From positions 496,001-560,000 of the forward strand of contig PKTB01000024.1 of assembly GCA_002869385.1 (NCBI GenBank): a stretch of DNA of 64,000 nucleotides, in the 5' to 3' direction. Under the pieces are notes generated by a model. It had not been told where the DNA came from, did no database searches, and saw only the letters and a program-made list of their open reading frames with translations. Origin of the DNA: Marinilabiliales bacterium. Lineage in GTDB: Bacteria; Bacteroidota; Bacteroidia; Bacteroidales; ML635J-15. Below, in pieces: positions 47,986-59,808 of the stretch (position 1 is its first letter; every line of letters begins with the position of its first letter). A program made the translations under genes and the position numbers.

Positions 47986-49242
47986 TTATTTATTTTCTAT
48001 TATCTCCTCAGCCATCAGCCACCCATGAGCTGTAGCATATATTATCGATCGAGTTGCACCGGAGCAGTCTCCTACAAATTTAAGATTATTGTATTTTTCG
48101 TTGTCTAAAGCGTTTGAGTAGAACTTTATTTCTGGAGCATATACAAGATTGTCAGGATTTGCAACACCAGGGACAATTTCATCTAGTTTTTCGATAAAAT
48201 CGATTATACTTTCCATTATTCTTCTTGGAAAGGCCAAATTAACATCACCAAGAATAAATTTATCTTCTTCAAGTGTTGGGAAAACTCTGTATAGATTCTT
48301 ACTACGTTTTGAGTTTTTAAAGCGGCTGTATGTTTGCAGTATTACCTTCCCTTCACCTGCAAGAAGATTTGACATTTTAGCAATATACGAACCATATCCA
48401 ATTGGATCATTAAATGGTTGTGTAAGCTTTACGGTAACTAAAATTGCGAAGTTTGTATTCTTACTTTTATCCCTTAGTTTTGCATGGCCATTTACGGTAG
48501 TAAAGTCTCCATAATTTTCAGTCACAACATATCCGCTTGGATTATTGCAGAATGTACGAACCATATAACCGGTTTTACTTTTGTAGCGAATTTTAAACTC
48601 GTACATTTCTTTATTTAACTCATCTACAACATGGTTAGGAACTTCATAACGAATACCCAGATCTACTTGAGTATTATCAGTTACAATTTCCGGATAGTCG
48701 CTAATGATTTGTTTTACAAGCTTATGTCCGCTACGTCCTACAGCTACTACAACTTTATCGAACTTTTCACCATTACTTAAAACTACTAAGTCCTTTTTTC
48801 TTTCAATCTTTGTAATCTCCTGATTAAAATGGAAATGCACATTTTTATGTTTCTTAAAATCTTCGAAAATACTATACAATACATCTTTCAGTTGATCTGT
48901 ACCAATATGATAAAAGTCGGCAGTAATAGGCTGAAACCCTTTTGCATAAAACTGCTTATAATATTCTTCATTTGTAAATGAATTTCCTGTTTCTACGGTA
49001 TTACTATCGGTATGACTTATATAGTAATCGACAAGTTTTTTCTGTAATTCTGTATTTATATACATATCCCCACCCATTTCGGTAGAAACAAATAGTTTCC
49101 CGTCTGCACGAATTCCACTAATACTAGATGAGTAAATATCCTTACTTTTCTCAAAAACATGAATTTCAAGATTTTCATTTTTAATTCTTTCAATAAAGCC
49201 TATTGCAGCAGCTCCAAATCCTATAATTGCTATTTTTTGCAT
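47986..49242 (-). CDS. FAD-dependent oxidoreductase (uncharacterised dehydrogenase)
   Basis: The 418-residue protein begins with a Rossmann dinucleotide-binding fold, IAIIGFGAAAIGFIERI, followed by the acidic HVFEK. VVVAVGRSGHKLVKQII is the second nucleotide motif, and the C-terminus has LKFVGDCSGATRSIIYATAHGW, the FAD-binding end. The middle part matches FAD-dependent dehydrogenases of the COG2509 type by layout. Substrate unknown. It is the last gene of a small operon with a 44-residue membrane peptide two bases upstream and a YbjQ-family protein before that. Confidence 0.85.
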   Translation of the reverse strand: MQKIAIIGFGAAAIGFIERIKNENLEIHVFEKSKDIYSSSISGIRADGKLFVSTEMGGDMYINTELQKKLVDYYISHTDSNTVETGNSFTNEEYYKQFYAKGFQPITADFYHIGTDQLKDVLYSIFEDFKKHKNVHFHFNQEITKIERKKDLVVLSNGEKFDKVVVAVGRSGHKLVKQIISDYPEIVTDNTQVDLGIRYEVPNHVVDELNKEMYEFKIRYKSKTGYMVRTFCNNPSGYVVTENYGDFTTVNGHAKLRDKSKNTNFAILVTVKLTQPFNDPIGYGSYIAKMSNLLAGEGKVILQTYSRFKNSKRSKNLYRVFPTLEEDKFILGDVNLAFPRRIMESIIDFIEKLDEIVPGVANPDNLVYAPEIKFYSNALDNEKYNNLKFVGDCSGATRSIIYATAHGWLMAEEIIENK

Positions 49243-49244
49243 AA

Positions 49245-49379
49245 TTAGTTATCTCTTTTTTCGAAATCTTCTTTCTTCTTAATTTTAACTCGTCTTATAA
49301 TCAGAAATATCAATATTACTATTGCAATTGTTATAAGAACACCATAAGTAATACCTATTGCTATTCCAATTGCATCCAT
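49245..49379 (-). CDS. Small single-span membrane protein, 44 residues
   Basis: This short frame starts with ATG one base after the YbjQ stop codon and ends two bases before the FAD oxidoreductase start. The product has one long hydrophobic helix (about residues 3-28, MDAIGIAIGITYGVLITIAI and onward) followed by a charged tail RRVKIKKKEDFEKRDN. The tight spacing and charge pattern argue for a true gene. It could anchor or regulate its neighbours at the inner membrane. No family is known to me. Confidence 0.7.
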   Translation of the reverse strand: MDAIGIAIGITYGVLITIAIVILIFLIIRRVKIKKKEDFEKRDN

Positions 49380-49380
49380 A

Positions 49381-49695
49381 TTATGATAGTTTTACAGCAG
49401 TACCATATACCATAATTTCAGAAGCTCCCTGCATTACCATTGATGTTGTCATGCGAACATTAACAATTGCATCAGCTCCTAGCTTCTCCCCATCTTGAAC
49501 CATACGTTGCATTGCCTGCTCACGTGCCTGAGCCTGAAGTTTTGTATATTCTTCTATCTCACCACCAACTATGCTTTTTAGGCCTGCAAAAATGTCACGA
49601 CCGATGTTACGAGCCCTTACTGTAGAGCCACGTGCAACACCTAATATTTCGATAATTTCCTTATTTGGAATTCTTTCTGTTGTTGAAATAATCAT
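49381..49695 (-). CDS. YbjQ/UPF0145 family protein
   Basis: The 104-residue protein has the family blocks IISTTERIPNKEIIEILGVA, GSTVRARNIGRDIFAGLKSI, VGGEIEEYTKL and GADAIVNVRMTTSM. YbjQ-type proteins form cyclic pentamers in known structures and have been called heavy-metal-binding, but their cellular role is not settled. It heads the operon with the small membrane protein and the FAD oxidoreductase, and lies 20 bases after the permease gene in the same direction. Confidence 0.92.
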   Translation of the reverse strand: MIISTTERIPNKEIIEILGVARGSTVRARNIGRDIFAGLKSIVGGEIEEYTKLQAQAREQAMQRMVQDGEKLGADAIVNVRMTTSMVMQGASEIMVYGTAVKLS

Positions 49696-49715
49696 AATTT
49701 ATTATATAAAATTTA

Positions 49716-51479
49716 TTAAATAATTAATCTTACACCACCAAGTTCTTCAATCTTATATGTGAATTTCTCACTTGGTGAGCCGATAAACATAAAATTAATA
49801 GGAATACCCCATTCTTTGGATAGTTTAAAAATGAGTGCCGGTGAGAATTTATCTTTTATAATGACTAATTCTATATCAATTTCCGGGTATTCCCGATCTA
49901 AGAAATCAATTTCCTGGTCTAGCTTATCAGGTTTCTTTTCACCCTTATCAATTGCAAGAACTATTTTTAGTTTTTTTGTATGTTCATTTCTTTGGATATA
50001 AAGCATTACCTTGTTAAGTGTGGCAATATCGTCTCCCTTGGTAAAAAATACAAACTCTTGTTGATTTATTTTTGCTACTGTCCTTTTTATTTTTCTGTCA
50101 GCTCTAATAGAAAAGATTCTAATAGTGTCAAATATTGCATCTAGAACTTTTAAAAGGAATTTCAACAATACTGTTCTGTTTAACATTACAGCGATAAATA
50201 ATATTGTTGGAATTAAATAATAAAGAAAAACCGTAAGATTACTAGGTAAGCCTTCTTTGGGTGGCATTGTCATATTCCCTATCAAGGCAATTAATACAGC
50301 AATAATTGCAATTAATACTGCAATCCAAGATGCTCTTTCAGGTCGAGGCAGGGTTTTTCTCTTTATTTTAAGAAGGATGTTACCAATTCCAAACAAAAAC
50401 ATAACAGAAAGGAATGAGATAGTATAAACTCCTGCAAGCAGTTTAACATTACATTTAGTGATTAATAGTACTGAAACTGACAATAAAAAGAACATAATTA
50501 TTATACGGAATGAACTTCCACGTTTATTTTTCTTCAAGAAGAACGGAGGCATTATTCTGTCTAATGTCATACGTTCAAGTAACCCGGTGACACCAACAAA
50601 GCTTGTCAGCACTGCTCCGCTTAATACTAAAAATGCGTCTATTGAGATTAAATATGACAACCAATTCCCTCCCACATAATGTCCCATTTCTATAAGTAAT
50701 GTATTTTGATAAGCATCGCTTTGTAGGACAGGTATGGTGAATAAAGCAAGTGCAAGTATTGCCATGAGCGGATTAATTATACTGACAATTATCCACATGT
50801 TTTTCAAAGTTTTCGGAAAAACACCCTTTTGTTGCTCTTCAACAAAATTTGCAGAACTTTCAAAACCAGACACACCAAGCATTGAAGCTGCAAATCAAAG
50901 AAAAATAGCTTTAGTGATGCTTCCACCTTCCAATGGTAAATGCCAATTCGAAATAAAAGTAGCTGTACCGTTTTTAGTTAAAAAATATATTATAAAAACT
51001 CCGAGAATAAGAAGTGATGATAAGTGAAAAATAAAAATCCCGGTTGCAACTTTTGCAGATTCTGATATCCCAATTATTGCAAGAAATGCAAATATCCCAA
51101 GTAAGACAATCGTTATTGGTATAATTGGCAAAGCAGGGATTAGATGATGTAAATAATGGATTGCTTCATTTCCTGAAATTACTGCAGTTGCCATATATGA
51201 AAGCATTGTTAGTGTCGCAGCTAATGATGCTGTTGACTTACTCGTTGTGTTTAACAGCGCATTATATGCTCCACCATTTAATGGAAGTGCTCCAACAACT
51301 TCTCCATAAATCCTCCGAAATAAAAACAATACAAATGATACTATCAGTAAAGTAATCCATGCATATTGACCGGCAAATGCAATTGCTAAAGCAGATACAT
51401 ATAATACTGATGAGCTTATATCATTTCCACATATTGCTGTTGCTGATAATTGATTTAGTTTTTTATGATCTTTACACAC
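49716..51479 (-). pseudogene. APC-superfamily amino-acid permease with C-terminal Usp-like domain, interrupted by in-frame TGA
   Basis: The frame opens with LSATAICGNDISSSVLYVSA (APC family first helix) and has about twelve hydrophobic segments. TGA at 50895-50897 (codon 195) falls in ITKAIFL, stop, FAASMLGVSGFESSANFVEE. Homologues have Gly in this FGFAAxMLGxSGFESS block, so GGA became TGA. The rest of the transporter (to ILFIAVMLN) and a soluble C-terminal domain of about 110 residues, of Usp-like character, follow in the same frame. The full length would be about 587 residues. With the stop, only four to five of the helices are made. Confidence 0.87.
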
Positions 51480-51756
51480 TTTTTACCCCTTTTTATTAAC
51501 TATTTTATATTTATAAGAAACACTTTTTTGCTTAAGGTTATGAAATAAGCATAATTTTCTTTCGTGTAAATTTATACAAAAGTTTTGATACTTTAAAAAT
51601 GTTTATTATTTGGTTTTGATAATTAATCAAGAACTTTTCAACAATTATAATAATACATTGTTTTACTTGATTAGACATATTGAAAATTTGATTTAGGATG
51701 ATAGTTTTAAACTTTTGTACAATTTTTGTAATTTTGTCTTGTTAATAATAGTAATA

Positions 51757-53013
51757 ATGAAGAAAATAATTATAATATTAATATTTACTGCTACTTTTTT
51801 TCAATTAAAAGCTGCCTGGATACTAATTCCTATTGATGATAGTCAAACAGATCATCTAAAGGCTTATGGTATTACATACTGGACATTACAGAATGAAGTT
51901 GAATCATGGTGGTTATTAAATTATAGAGGCGGCAGTTTTCTGACATTTTTTGCTACTGAAATATAGAAAGAATGCATCATTCGCGGAGTAAGTTATGAGA
52001 TTATAGCCGATGGGCAGAAAAATGCCATTTTTAATGAAATATCTGCTCCATCCGTTAATATGGATGCCGTAAAACTTGAGAAAGCTCCAAAAATTGCTGT
52101 ATATTCTCCACCTACCACTCAACCTTGGGATGATGCAGTAACACTGGCACTATCATATGCAGAAATTCCTTATGATAAAATATATGATAAAGAAGTTTTA
52201 AATGGAGATTTGGCCAATTATGATTGGTTGCATCTTCATCATGAAGATTTTACAGGCCAATATGGTAAGTTTTATGGTGCATATGGCAGAATGCAATGGT
52301 ATAGGGAACAACAAAAGCAAAGTGAACAGGATGCAATTTCTTTAGGATTTAGCAAGGTATCTCAATTAAAACTTGCTGTAGCAAAAACAATTAAAGCATA
52401 TGTGGCTGAAGGAGGATTCTTATTTGCTATGTGTTCGGCTACTGATTCATTTGATATAGCATTAGCTGCTGAAGGTGTAGATATATGTGAGACAATGTAT
52501 GATGGCGATCCCTCAGATCCGGATGCTCAATCAAAACTAGATTATTCAAAATGTTTGGCTTTTACTGATTTTACTCTTGTTCGAAATCCTTTGGAATATG
52601 AGTTTTCTGATATAGATGTGACGCAATCCAAGAAAACTACCCAGGGTGATGATTATTTTACTTTATTTGAGTTCTCTGCAAAATGGGATCCGGTTCCGAC
52701 CATGCTTTGTCAAAATAATAAAACAATGTTGCATGGTTTTATGGGACAAACTACTGCCTTTAAAGCCGATTTAGTTAAATCATCTGTACTAATAATGGGT
52801 GAAAATAAAGCAGCAGGTGAAGTAAGATATATTCACGATGAATTAGGAAAAGGAATGTGGACTTTTTATGGTGGTCACGATCCTGAAGATTACCGTCATT
52901 ATGTTGGAGATGAGCACACAGATCTCACTTTACATCCTAATTCTGCAGGATACAGACTTATTTTGAATAATGTGCTTTTCCCCGCTGCAAAGAAGAAGAA
53001 ATTGAAGACATAA
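51757..53013 (+). pseudogene. Exported protein of the Bacteroidota 'asparagine synthetase B'-named family, interrupted by in-frame TAG
   Basis: A signal peptide (MKKIIIILIFTATFFQLKAA) precedes WILIPIDDSQTDHLKAYGIT and VESWWLLNYRGGSFL. TAG at 51964-51966 (codon 70) interrupts FFATEI, stop, KECIIRGVSYEII, after which the frame stays open with NMDAVKLEKAPKIAVY, DWLHLHHEDFTGQYGKF and GGFLFAMCSATDSFDIALA to codon 418. Databases often name this family asparagine synthetase B, but it has a signal peptide and I see neither the N-terminal Cys glutaminase nor the ATP-pyrophosphatase loop of AsnB. It is more likely a periplasmic protein of unknown activity. The ancestral codon was probably GAG, CAG or AAG. 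Confidence 0.85.
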
Positions 53014-53039
53014 AAAAAGTGGATTTCTCCACTTTTTTA
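53013..53039. terminator. Bidirectional intrinsic terminator
   Basis: AAAAAAGTGG, loop ATTTCT, CCACTTTTTT. It lies between the converging asparagine-synthetase-like gene and katG and serves both. Confidence 0.88.
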
Positions 53040-53040
53040 T

Positions 53041-55230
<2,190 letters not shown>

Positions 55231-55387
55231 TTAGTTTATTTTTTGAAAAAAATCTGTATTATTAGAACTATTTTGTTTTATAAAAGTTCTAATATGCCTT
55301 GCTGCTTACAAAGATAAAAAAATACGTGAGATGATGAAATTTCTATGAAGATTTTTGAATCTATAAACTAAGTTTTAAGGGTTATTT

Positions 55388-57433
55388 TTAAGAATGTTTA
55401 ATTATTTTCTTTAATATAAATTCATTGCCAATAAAAATCCTAATAATATAAGAACCATCTGACAAATTGGATATGTCAATTATATTCTCTTTTAAATTTT
55501 TATCACATATATATGACATGATTGTTTCACCACTAATGCTTAATATATCAATTTTAGAAATCTGTTCAGCCTCAATATGCAAATTTCCATTAGTTGGATT
55601 TGGGTAGAGTTTAACATCCGGTTTATTGGAATACGTTTCAATATTAATATAAAATGCTTCTTCAGAGTGTTCTAGTATTAATGTGTCTGCACTAATCACA
55701 TCATATCCTACCAATAAGAACGGTTCATTTTGAATAGTGTCGAATATAATATCGCCACATTTAAGACCTTCATACACTTCATAAAAATAAACCATTATAA
55801 TAGAAACAAATTGTTGGCCTTGAATTAATACGATATCAGTAATAACATATAATGTGTCATTAGAGACATATGTTTCTTCAATTGTAGTTGTATCAACAAA
55901 GTATTCAATGTGAGTTTCTAAGGTATCATATACATATATAGAATCTATTGGATAATAATAATTAAACAATGTATCTATTGATAATATAGTGCATGCTGAA
56001 TCATATAGTGTATAATCATAATCTATTTCAAAAGCTGAAATTATTGAGTCGTTTATAAGACTACCACATATATTATATCTCCTGTAAACGATTGTGTCTC
56101 CAATTGCATGATAATTCATATCATGTTCAATTATTTCACAATCTTGGCTTGTTCTTGTAATACAATTATCTATAGTGTCAATTGTGACAATATTTGAAAT
56201 ATAGGGCCAATGTGTATTAACAGTATCAATAAGATTTAATTGATACTCAACAATAGTGTCTAAAGATAAAAATGTATCTGGAACAGAAGTATTATAAACA
56301 AAAACAACATCATCTTGACCATCAGTTGTAAGAACATCAGCTCTACCATCGTTATTCATATCTCCTACTGCTAAAGCATAGGGTGTAATATAATAAAGAT
56401 AATGAAACAAATCATAATCATTATAATTACCATAAATATCTTGTTCGAAAACAGAAAAACGTCCCCAAGCATGGTGTCCTACAATAATTTCATTTGTTCC
56501 ATTACAATCTATATCTGCAATTTGAACAGGAGTTGGAATATCATGTGCTGAAATATAAATAGCATCGTTTAGTCCTCCGGTATCATTTTGATAAATAATT
56601 GCAAGCCAAGCAGTATTACCTCCAATACTTCCAACAATATCATTTCTTCCATCATTGTTTAAATCACCTATTGCAAAACCATTAAATTTAGTATCATTAC
56701 CTCCAGCTTGATAATCTAATACGATATAATCAGGGTTAAGTCCAATAATTTCATCCTGATAGTAAATTACCAATGTCCCTACAGAACCAAATCCTGGCAT
56801 ATAGACAAGATCATTTAATCCATCATTATTAACATCTGCAATATTAATCTCACACAACCATCCACCGGGCTCGATATAATATTGTTCAACAGAGAAAGTT
56901 TCAATAGCATCTTGATAAAATACGCTTATAAATTCCTCATTACAACAATGTGAAATAGCAACATCTTCTAATCCATCGTTATTTAAGTCGCCAATATCAA
57001 TTGCATCAATCTCTTCACCACTGTACCATGTTTCAAGTGGTTCAAAAGTGTGAGAATAGTTTTGAAAGAATACCCCTAAGTGACTCCCGCTACCAATAGC
57101 TATATCCAATAGATTATCATTATTTAAATCTGCTACTTTCATTACTGGGGTAGCTCCAAATACTCCTATGCTTTCAAATGAAAGAGATTCCGGGGAATCA
57201 AAAGACCCAAAAGTATTTTGGAAGAAAATATAAACGTGAAATCTATTTTCTTCATAAAATTCATATTTGGTGGCAATTAAAGCATCATTTCTTCCATCAT
57301 CATTAATGTCTACTATCTCACACGATACAACATCTTCGTTTAAGGTGTAATATTCAGGCATGTCGAAATCAATTTGTGCTTTAAGTGAAAGCGACAAAAG
57401 CAATATTGGGATTAGGGAAAATGGTACTTTCAT
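55388..57433 (-). CDS. FG-GAP/VCBS-repeat secreted protein with type IX secretion tail
   Basis: The 681-residue protein has a signal peptide (ending SLKAQ). About seven FG-GAP-like repeats follow in residues 25-350, each with a calcium-binding pattern such as DINDDGRNDALIA, DLNNDGLEDVAIS, DVNNDGLNDLVYM and DMNNDGRADVLTT. They probably fold as an integrin-like propeller. A linker of about 200 residues rich in Asp, Thr and Ile leads to the C-terminal sorting domain (KLYPNPTNGNLHIEAEQI, SYIIRIFIGNEFILKKII). It is exported by the type IX system. Binding role likely; ligand unknown. Confidence 0.87.
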   Translation of the reverse strand: MKVPFSLIPILLLSLSLKAQIDFDMPEYYTLNEDVVSCEIVDINDDGRNDALIATKYEFYEENRFHVYIFFQNTFGSFDSPESLSFESIGVFGATPVMKVADLNNDNLLDIAIGSGSHLGVFFQNYSHTFEPLETWYSGEEIDAIDIGDLNNDGLEDVAISHCCNEEFISVFYQDAIETFSVEQYYIEPGGWLCEINIADVNNDGLNDLVYMPGFGSVGTLVIYYQDEIIGLNPDYIVLDYQAGGNDTKFNGFAIGDLNNDGRNDIVGSIGGNTAWLAIIYQNDTGGLNDAIYISAHDIPTPVQIADIDCNGTNEIIVGHHAWGRFSVFEQDIYGNYNDYDLFHYLYYITPYALAVGDMNNDGRADVLTTDGQDDVVFVYNTSVPDTFLSLDTIVEYQLNLIDTVNTHWPYISNIVTIDTIDNCITRTSQDCEIIEHDMNYHAIGDTIVYRRYNICGSLINDSIISAFEIDYDYTLYDSACTILSIDTLFNYYYPIDSIYVYDTLETHIEYFVDTTTIEETYVSNDTLYVITDIVLIQGQQFVSIIMVYFYEVYEGLKCGDIIFDTIQNEPFLLVGYDVISADTLILEHSEEAFYINIETYSNKPDVKLYPNPTNGNLHIEAEQISKIDILSISGETIMSYICDKNLKENIIDISNLSDGSYIIRIFIGNEFILKKIIKHS

Positions 57434-57510
57434 ATTAAAATATGATACTTAATCATCTTTTATATATGTAAAGGTAATGATTTTTCTCAATAACTAGGAA
57501 TATAGAGCAA

Positions 57511-57906
57511 TTAAATCTTCTTCCCTGCTTCCTCATAATTAGCAGAAATAGAATAGATATCTGTAACATCTACTATTACTAAGCCTTTTACAATCTTTCT
57601 AGGTTTAAGCTTTAAAATCCATTGTTTTGCAATTTCGAATTTCTCTCCAGATTCTACATACTTTGCTTTCCCCTTTATTTGATAGCCTATAATGCCTTTC
57701 CAAAAGGAAATGGAGACATTTTTGTTTTTCAGAATATTGTCTTTAGTTTTATCGAAAAAAGTATCTATAATCCAAATTTTATTGTCATCAACGATTTTTT
57801 TTGAACCAATAACTGATACATTAGGAATACCGTCTCTATCACATGTACCTAATGCCATGAACGGAATTGAGTCAAAGAAATCTTGTATATCTTGGGGGAT
57901 TATCAT
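57511..57906 (-). CDS. Pyridoxamine 5'-phosphate oxidase-like FMN-binding protein
   Basis: The 131-residue split-barrel protein has the family pattern PFMALGTCDRDGIPNVSVIGSK-type start (residues 16-37), IWIIDTFFDKTKDNILKNK, and the second strand GYQIKGKAKYVESGEKFE. Such small PNPOx-fold proteins bind FMN or related flavins and are often reductases of unknown substrate; true PdxH is longer. It starts nine bases after the typA stop codon in the same direction, so the two may share a transcript. Confidence 0.85.
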   Translation of the reverse strand: MIIPQDIQDFFDSIPFMALGTCDRDGIPNVSVIGSKKIVDDNKIWIIDTFFDKTKDNILKNKNVSISFWKGIIGYQIKGKAKYVESGEKFEIAKQWILKLKPRKIVKGLVIVDVTDIYSISANYEEAGKKI

Positions 57907-57915
57907 AAAAGTATG

Positions 57916-59733
57916 CTATGAAATACCTTTCTTTTCTTTCATTAGTTGTCTTCTGTCGTGTTCGTTTAAAAGAACCTTACGAAGTCTCATAGATTTTGGC
58001 GTAACTTCAATCATTTCATCCTCTGCAATATATTCCATTGCTTCTTCTAATGAGAATTTGATAGGTGGAGCAATGGCAACTTTGTCATCAGTACCGGAAG
58101 CACGAACATTTGTAAGTTTTTTAGTCTTGGTTACGTTTACACCAATATCATCTTGACGGGTATTTTCTCCTATTACCTGACCTGCATATATTTCTTCTCC
58201 CGGATAAATAAAGAATTTACCTCTATCCTGCAATTTGTCAATTGAGTAAGGTATTGCTGTGCCGGTTTCGATAGCAATTAGAGAGCCATTTCTTCTGATT
58301 CCCAGATCACCTCTCCACTTTTCAAATGCTTTGAATCGATGAGCAATTACAGCCTCACCTTCTGTTCCTGTAAGCAAAATATTTCTGATACCGATTAATC
58401 CACGTGATGGTATATAAAACTCAAGATACGCTCTATCGTCTTTAACTTCAATATTTAGAATTTCACATTTACGTTGTGTAACGACTTCTATTACTTTGCC
58501 TGAAAAGTCGTCTGGCACTTGTACAGTTAAGTATTCAATTGGTTCGCATTTTACTCCATTAACATCTTTAATAATTACCTGAGGTTGACCTAATTGAAGT
58601 TCAAATCCTTCGCGTCTCATAGTCTCAACAAGTATAGATAAGTTAAGTATTCCACGTCCAAACACAGTAAATTTGTCAGCAGACTGAGTTTCTTCGACTT
58701 TTAAGGCCAGATTTTTTTCAGTTTCCTTAAACAAACGGTCTCTTAATTGACGTGATGTTACAAACTTTCCTTCTCTACCAAAGAATGGAGAATCGTTACT
58801 TGCGAAAAGCATACTCATAGTAGGCTCATCAACTTTTATCGGTGTTAGACCTTCAGGAAATTCATAATCACAAACAGTGTCTCCAATATCAAATTTATCT
58901 ATTCCAAATAGTGCTACAATCTCTCCTGCATGTATTTCCTGCTTTGTTTTTTCTTTAGCAAGCCCTTCAAATCTATAGAGTTCTTTGATAAAAGCTTTTT
59001 GTATTGTACCATCTCTTTTTGCAATTGAAACATTTGTTCCTGCTTTTATCGAACCTCTGGTAATTTTCCCAACTGCTATACGTCCAGTGTATGATGAATA
59101 ATCCAGACTTGTAATTCTCATTTGCAGATTACCTTTAGGATAAACATCAGGTTTGATTGTATCGAGAATTACATCAAGTAAATGGCTTACATCATTTGTA
59201 GGTTTATCAAATTCCGGTCCCATCCATGCTTGTTTTGCAGAACCATAAACTGTTGGGAAATCAAGTTGGTCTTCTGTTGCATCAAGTGAGAACATAAGGT
59301 CAAAAACCTTTTCCTGAGCCAATTCAGGATTGCAGTTTGGTTTGTCTACTTTATTTACAACAACAATTGGTTTTAAGCCCAATTCTATTGCTTTTTGAAG
59401 AACAAATCTTGTTTGAGGCATCGGACCCTCAAATGCGTCAACAATAAGCAGAACGCCGTCTGCCATATTAAGAACACGCTCTACTTCTCCACCAAAGTCT
59501 GAGTGACCAGGGGTGTCAATAATATTGATTTTTGTGTTTTTATATCGTACTGAAACGTTTTTTGAAAGTATAGTGATTCCCCTCTCCCTTTCAAGATCAT
59601 TACTATCAAGAATAAGGTCGCCCATATCCTGATTATCCCTAAAAAGTTTTACTTGATGTAAAATTCTGTCAACCAATGTAGTTTTACCGTGATCGACGTG
59701 TGCTATAATAGCAATATTGCGAATATCTTCCAT
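57916..59733 (-). CDS. typA: Ribosome-binding translational GTPase TypA/BipA
   Basis: The 605-residue protein has all G motifs: IAHVDHGKTTLVDRIL (G1), RERGITILSKN (G2), DTPGHSDFGGEVERVL (G3), VVNKVDKP (G4) and YGSAKQAW (G5). The EF-Tu-like domain II, EF-G-like domain III and the family-specific C-terminal domain (RLRKVLLNEHDRRQ) follow. TypA helps ribosome assembly and stress or low-temperature growth. Length is typical. It is followed by the PNPOx-like gene. Confidence 0.96.
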   Translation of the reverse strand: MEDIRNIAIIAHVDHGKTTLVDRILHQVKLFRDNQDMGDLILDSNDLERERGITILSKNVSVRYKNTKINIIDTPGHSDFGGEVERVLNMADGVLLIVDAFEGPMPQTRFVLQKAIELGLKPIVVVNKVDKPNCNPELAQEKVFDLMFSLDATEDQLDFPTVYGSAKQAWMGPEFDKPTNDVSHLLDVILDTIKPDVYPKGNLQMRITSLDYSSYTGRIAVGKITRGSIKAGTNVSIAKRDGTIQKAFIKELYRFEGLAKEKTKQEIHAGEIVALFGIDKFDIGDTVCDYEFPEGLTPIKVDEPTMSMLFASNDSPFFGREGKFVTSRQLRDRLFKETEKNLALKVEETQSADKFTVFGRGILNLSILVETMRREGFELQLGQPQVIIKDVNGVKCEPIEYLTVQVPDDFSGKVIEVVTQRKCEILNIEVKDDRAYLEFYIPSRGLIGIRNILLTGTEGEAVIAHRFKAFEKWRGDLGIRRNGSLIAIETGTAIPYSIDKLQDRGKFFIYPGEEIYAGQVIGENTRQDDIGVNVTKTKKLTNVRASGTDDKVAIAPPIKFSLEEAMEYIAEDEMIEVTPKSMRLRKVLLNEHDRRQLMKEKKGIS

Positions 59734-59808
59734 TTAATAAAAATAAGTCCGCAAAAGTAACAATATTATGCGGACTAGAGTATTATAAATGATTTTTAAT
59801 TCAAATGA

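Noticed and set aside
50895-50897. Selenocysteine at the TGA in the permease
   Set aside because: The position is within a membrane helix where Gly is expected, no insertion element was seen after it, and there is no precedent for selenocysteine there.
51729-51736. TAATTTTG as a -7 promoter box of the AsnB-like gene
   Set aside because: It matches TAnnTTTG, but no -33 element at 19-21 bases was found, and such words are common in AT-rich DNA.
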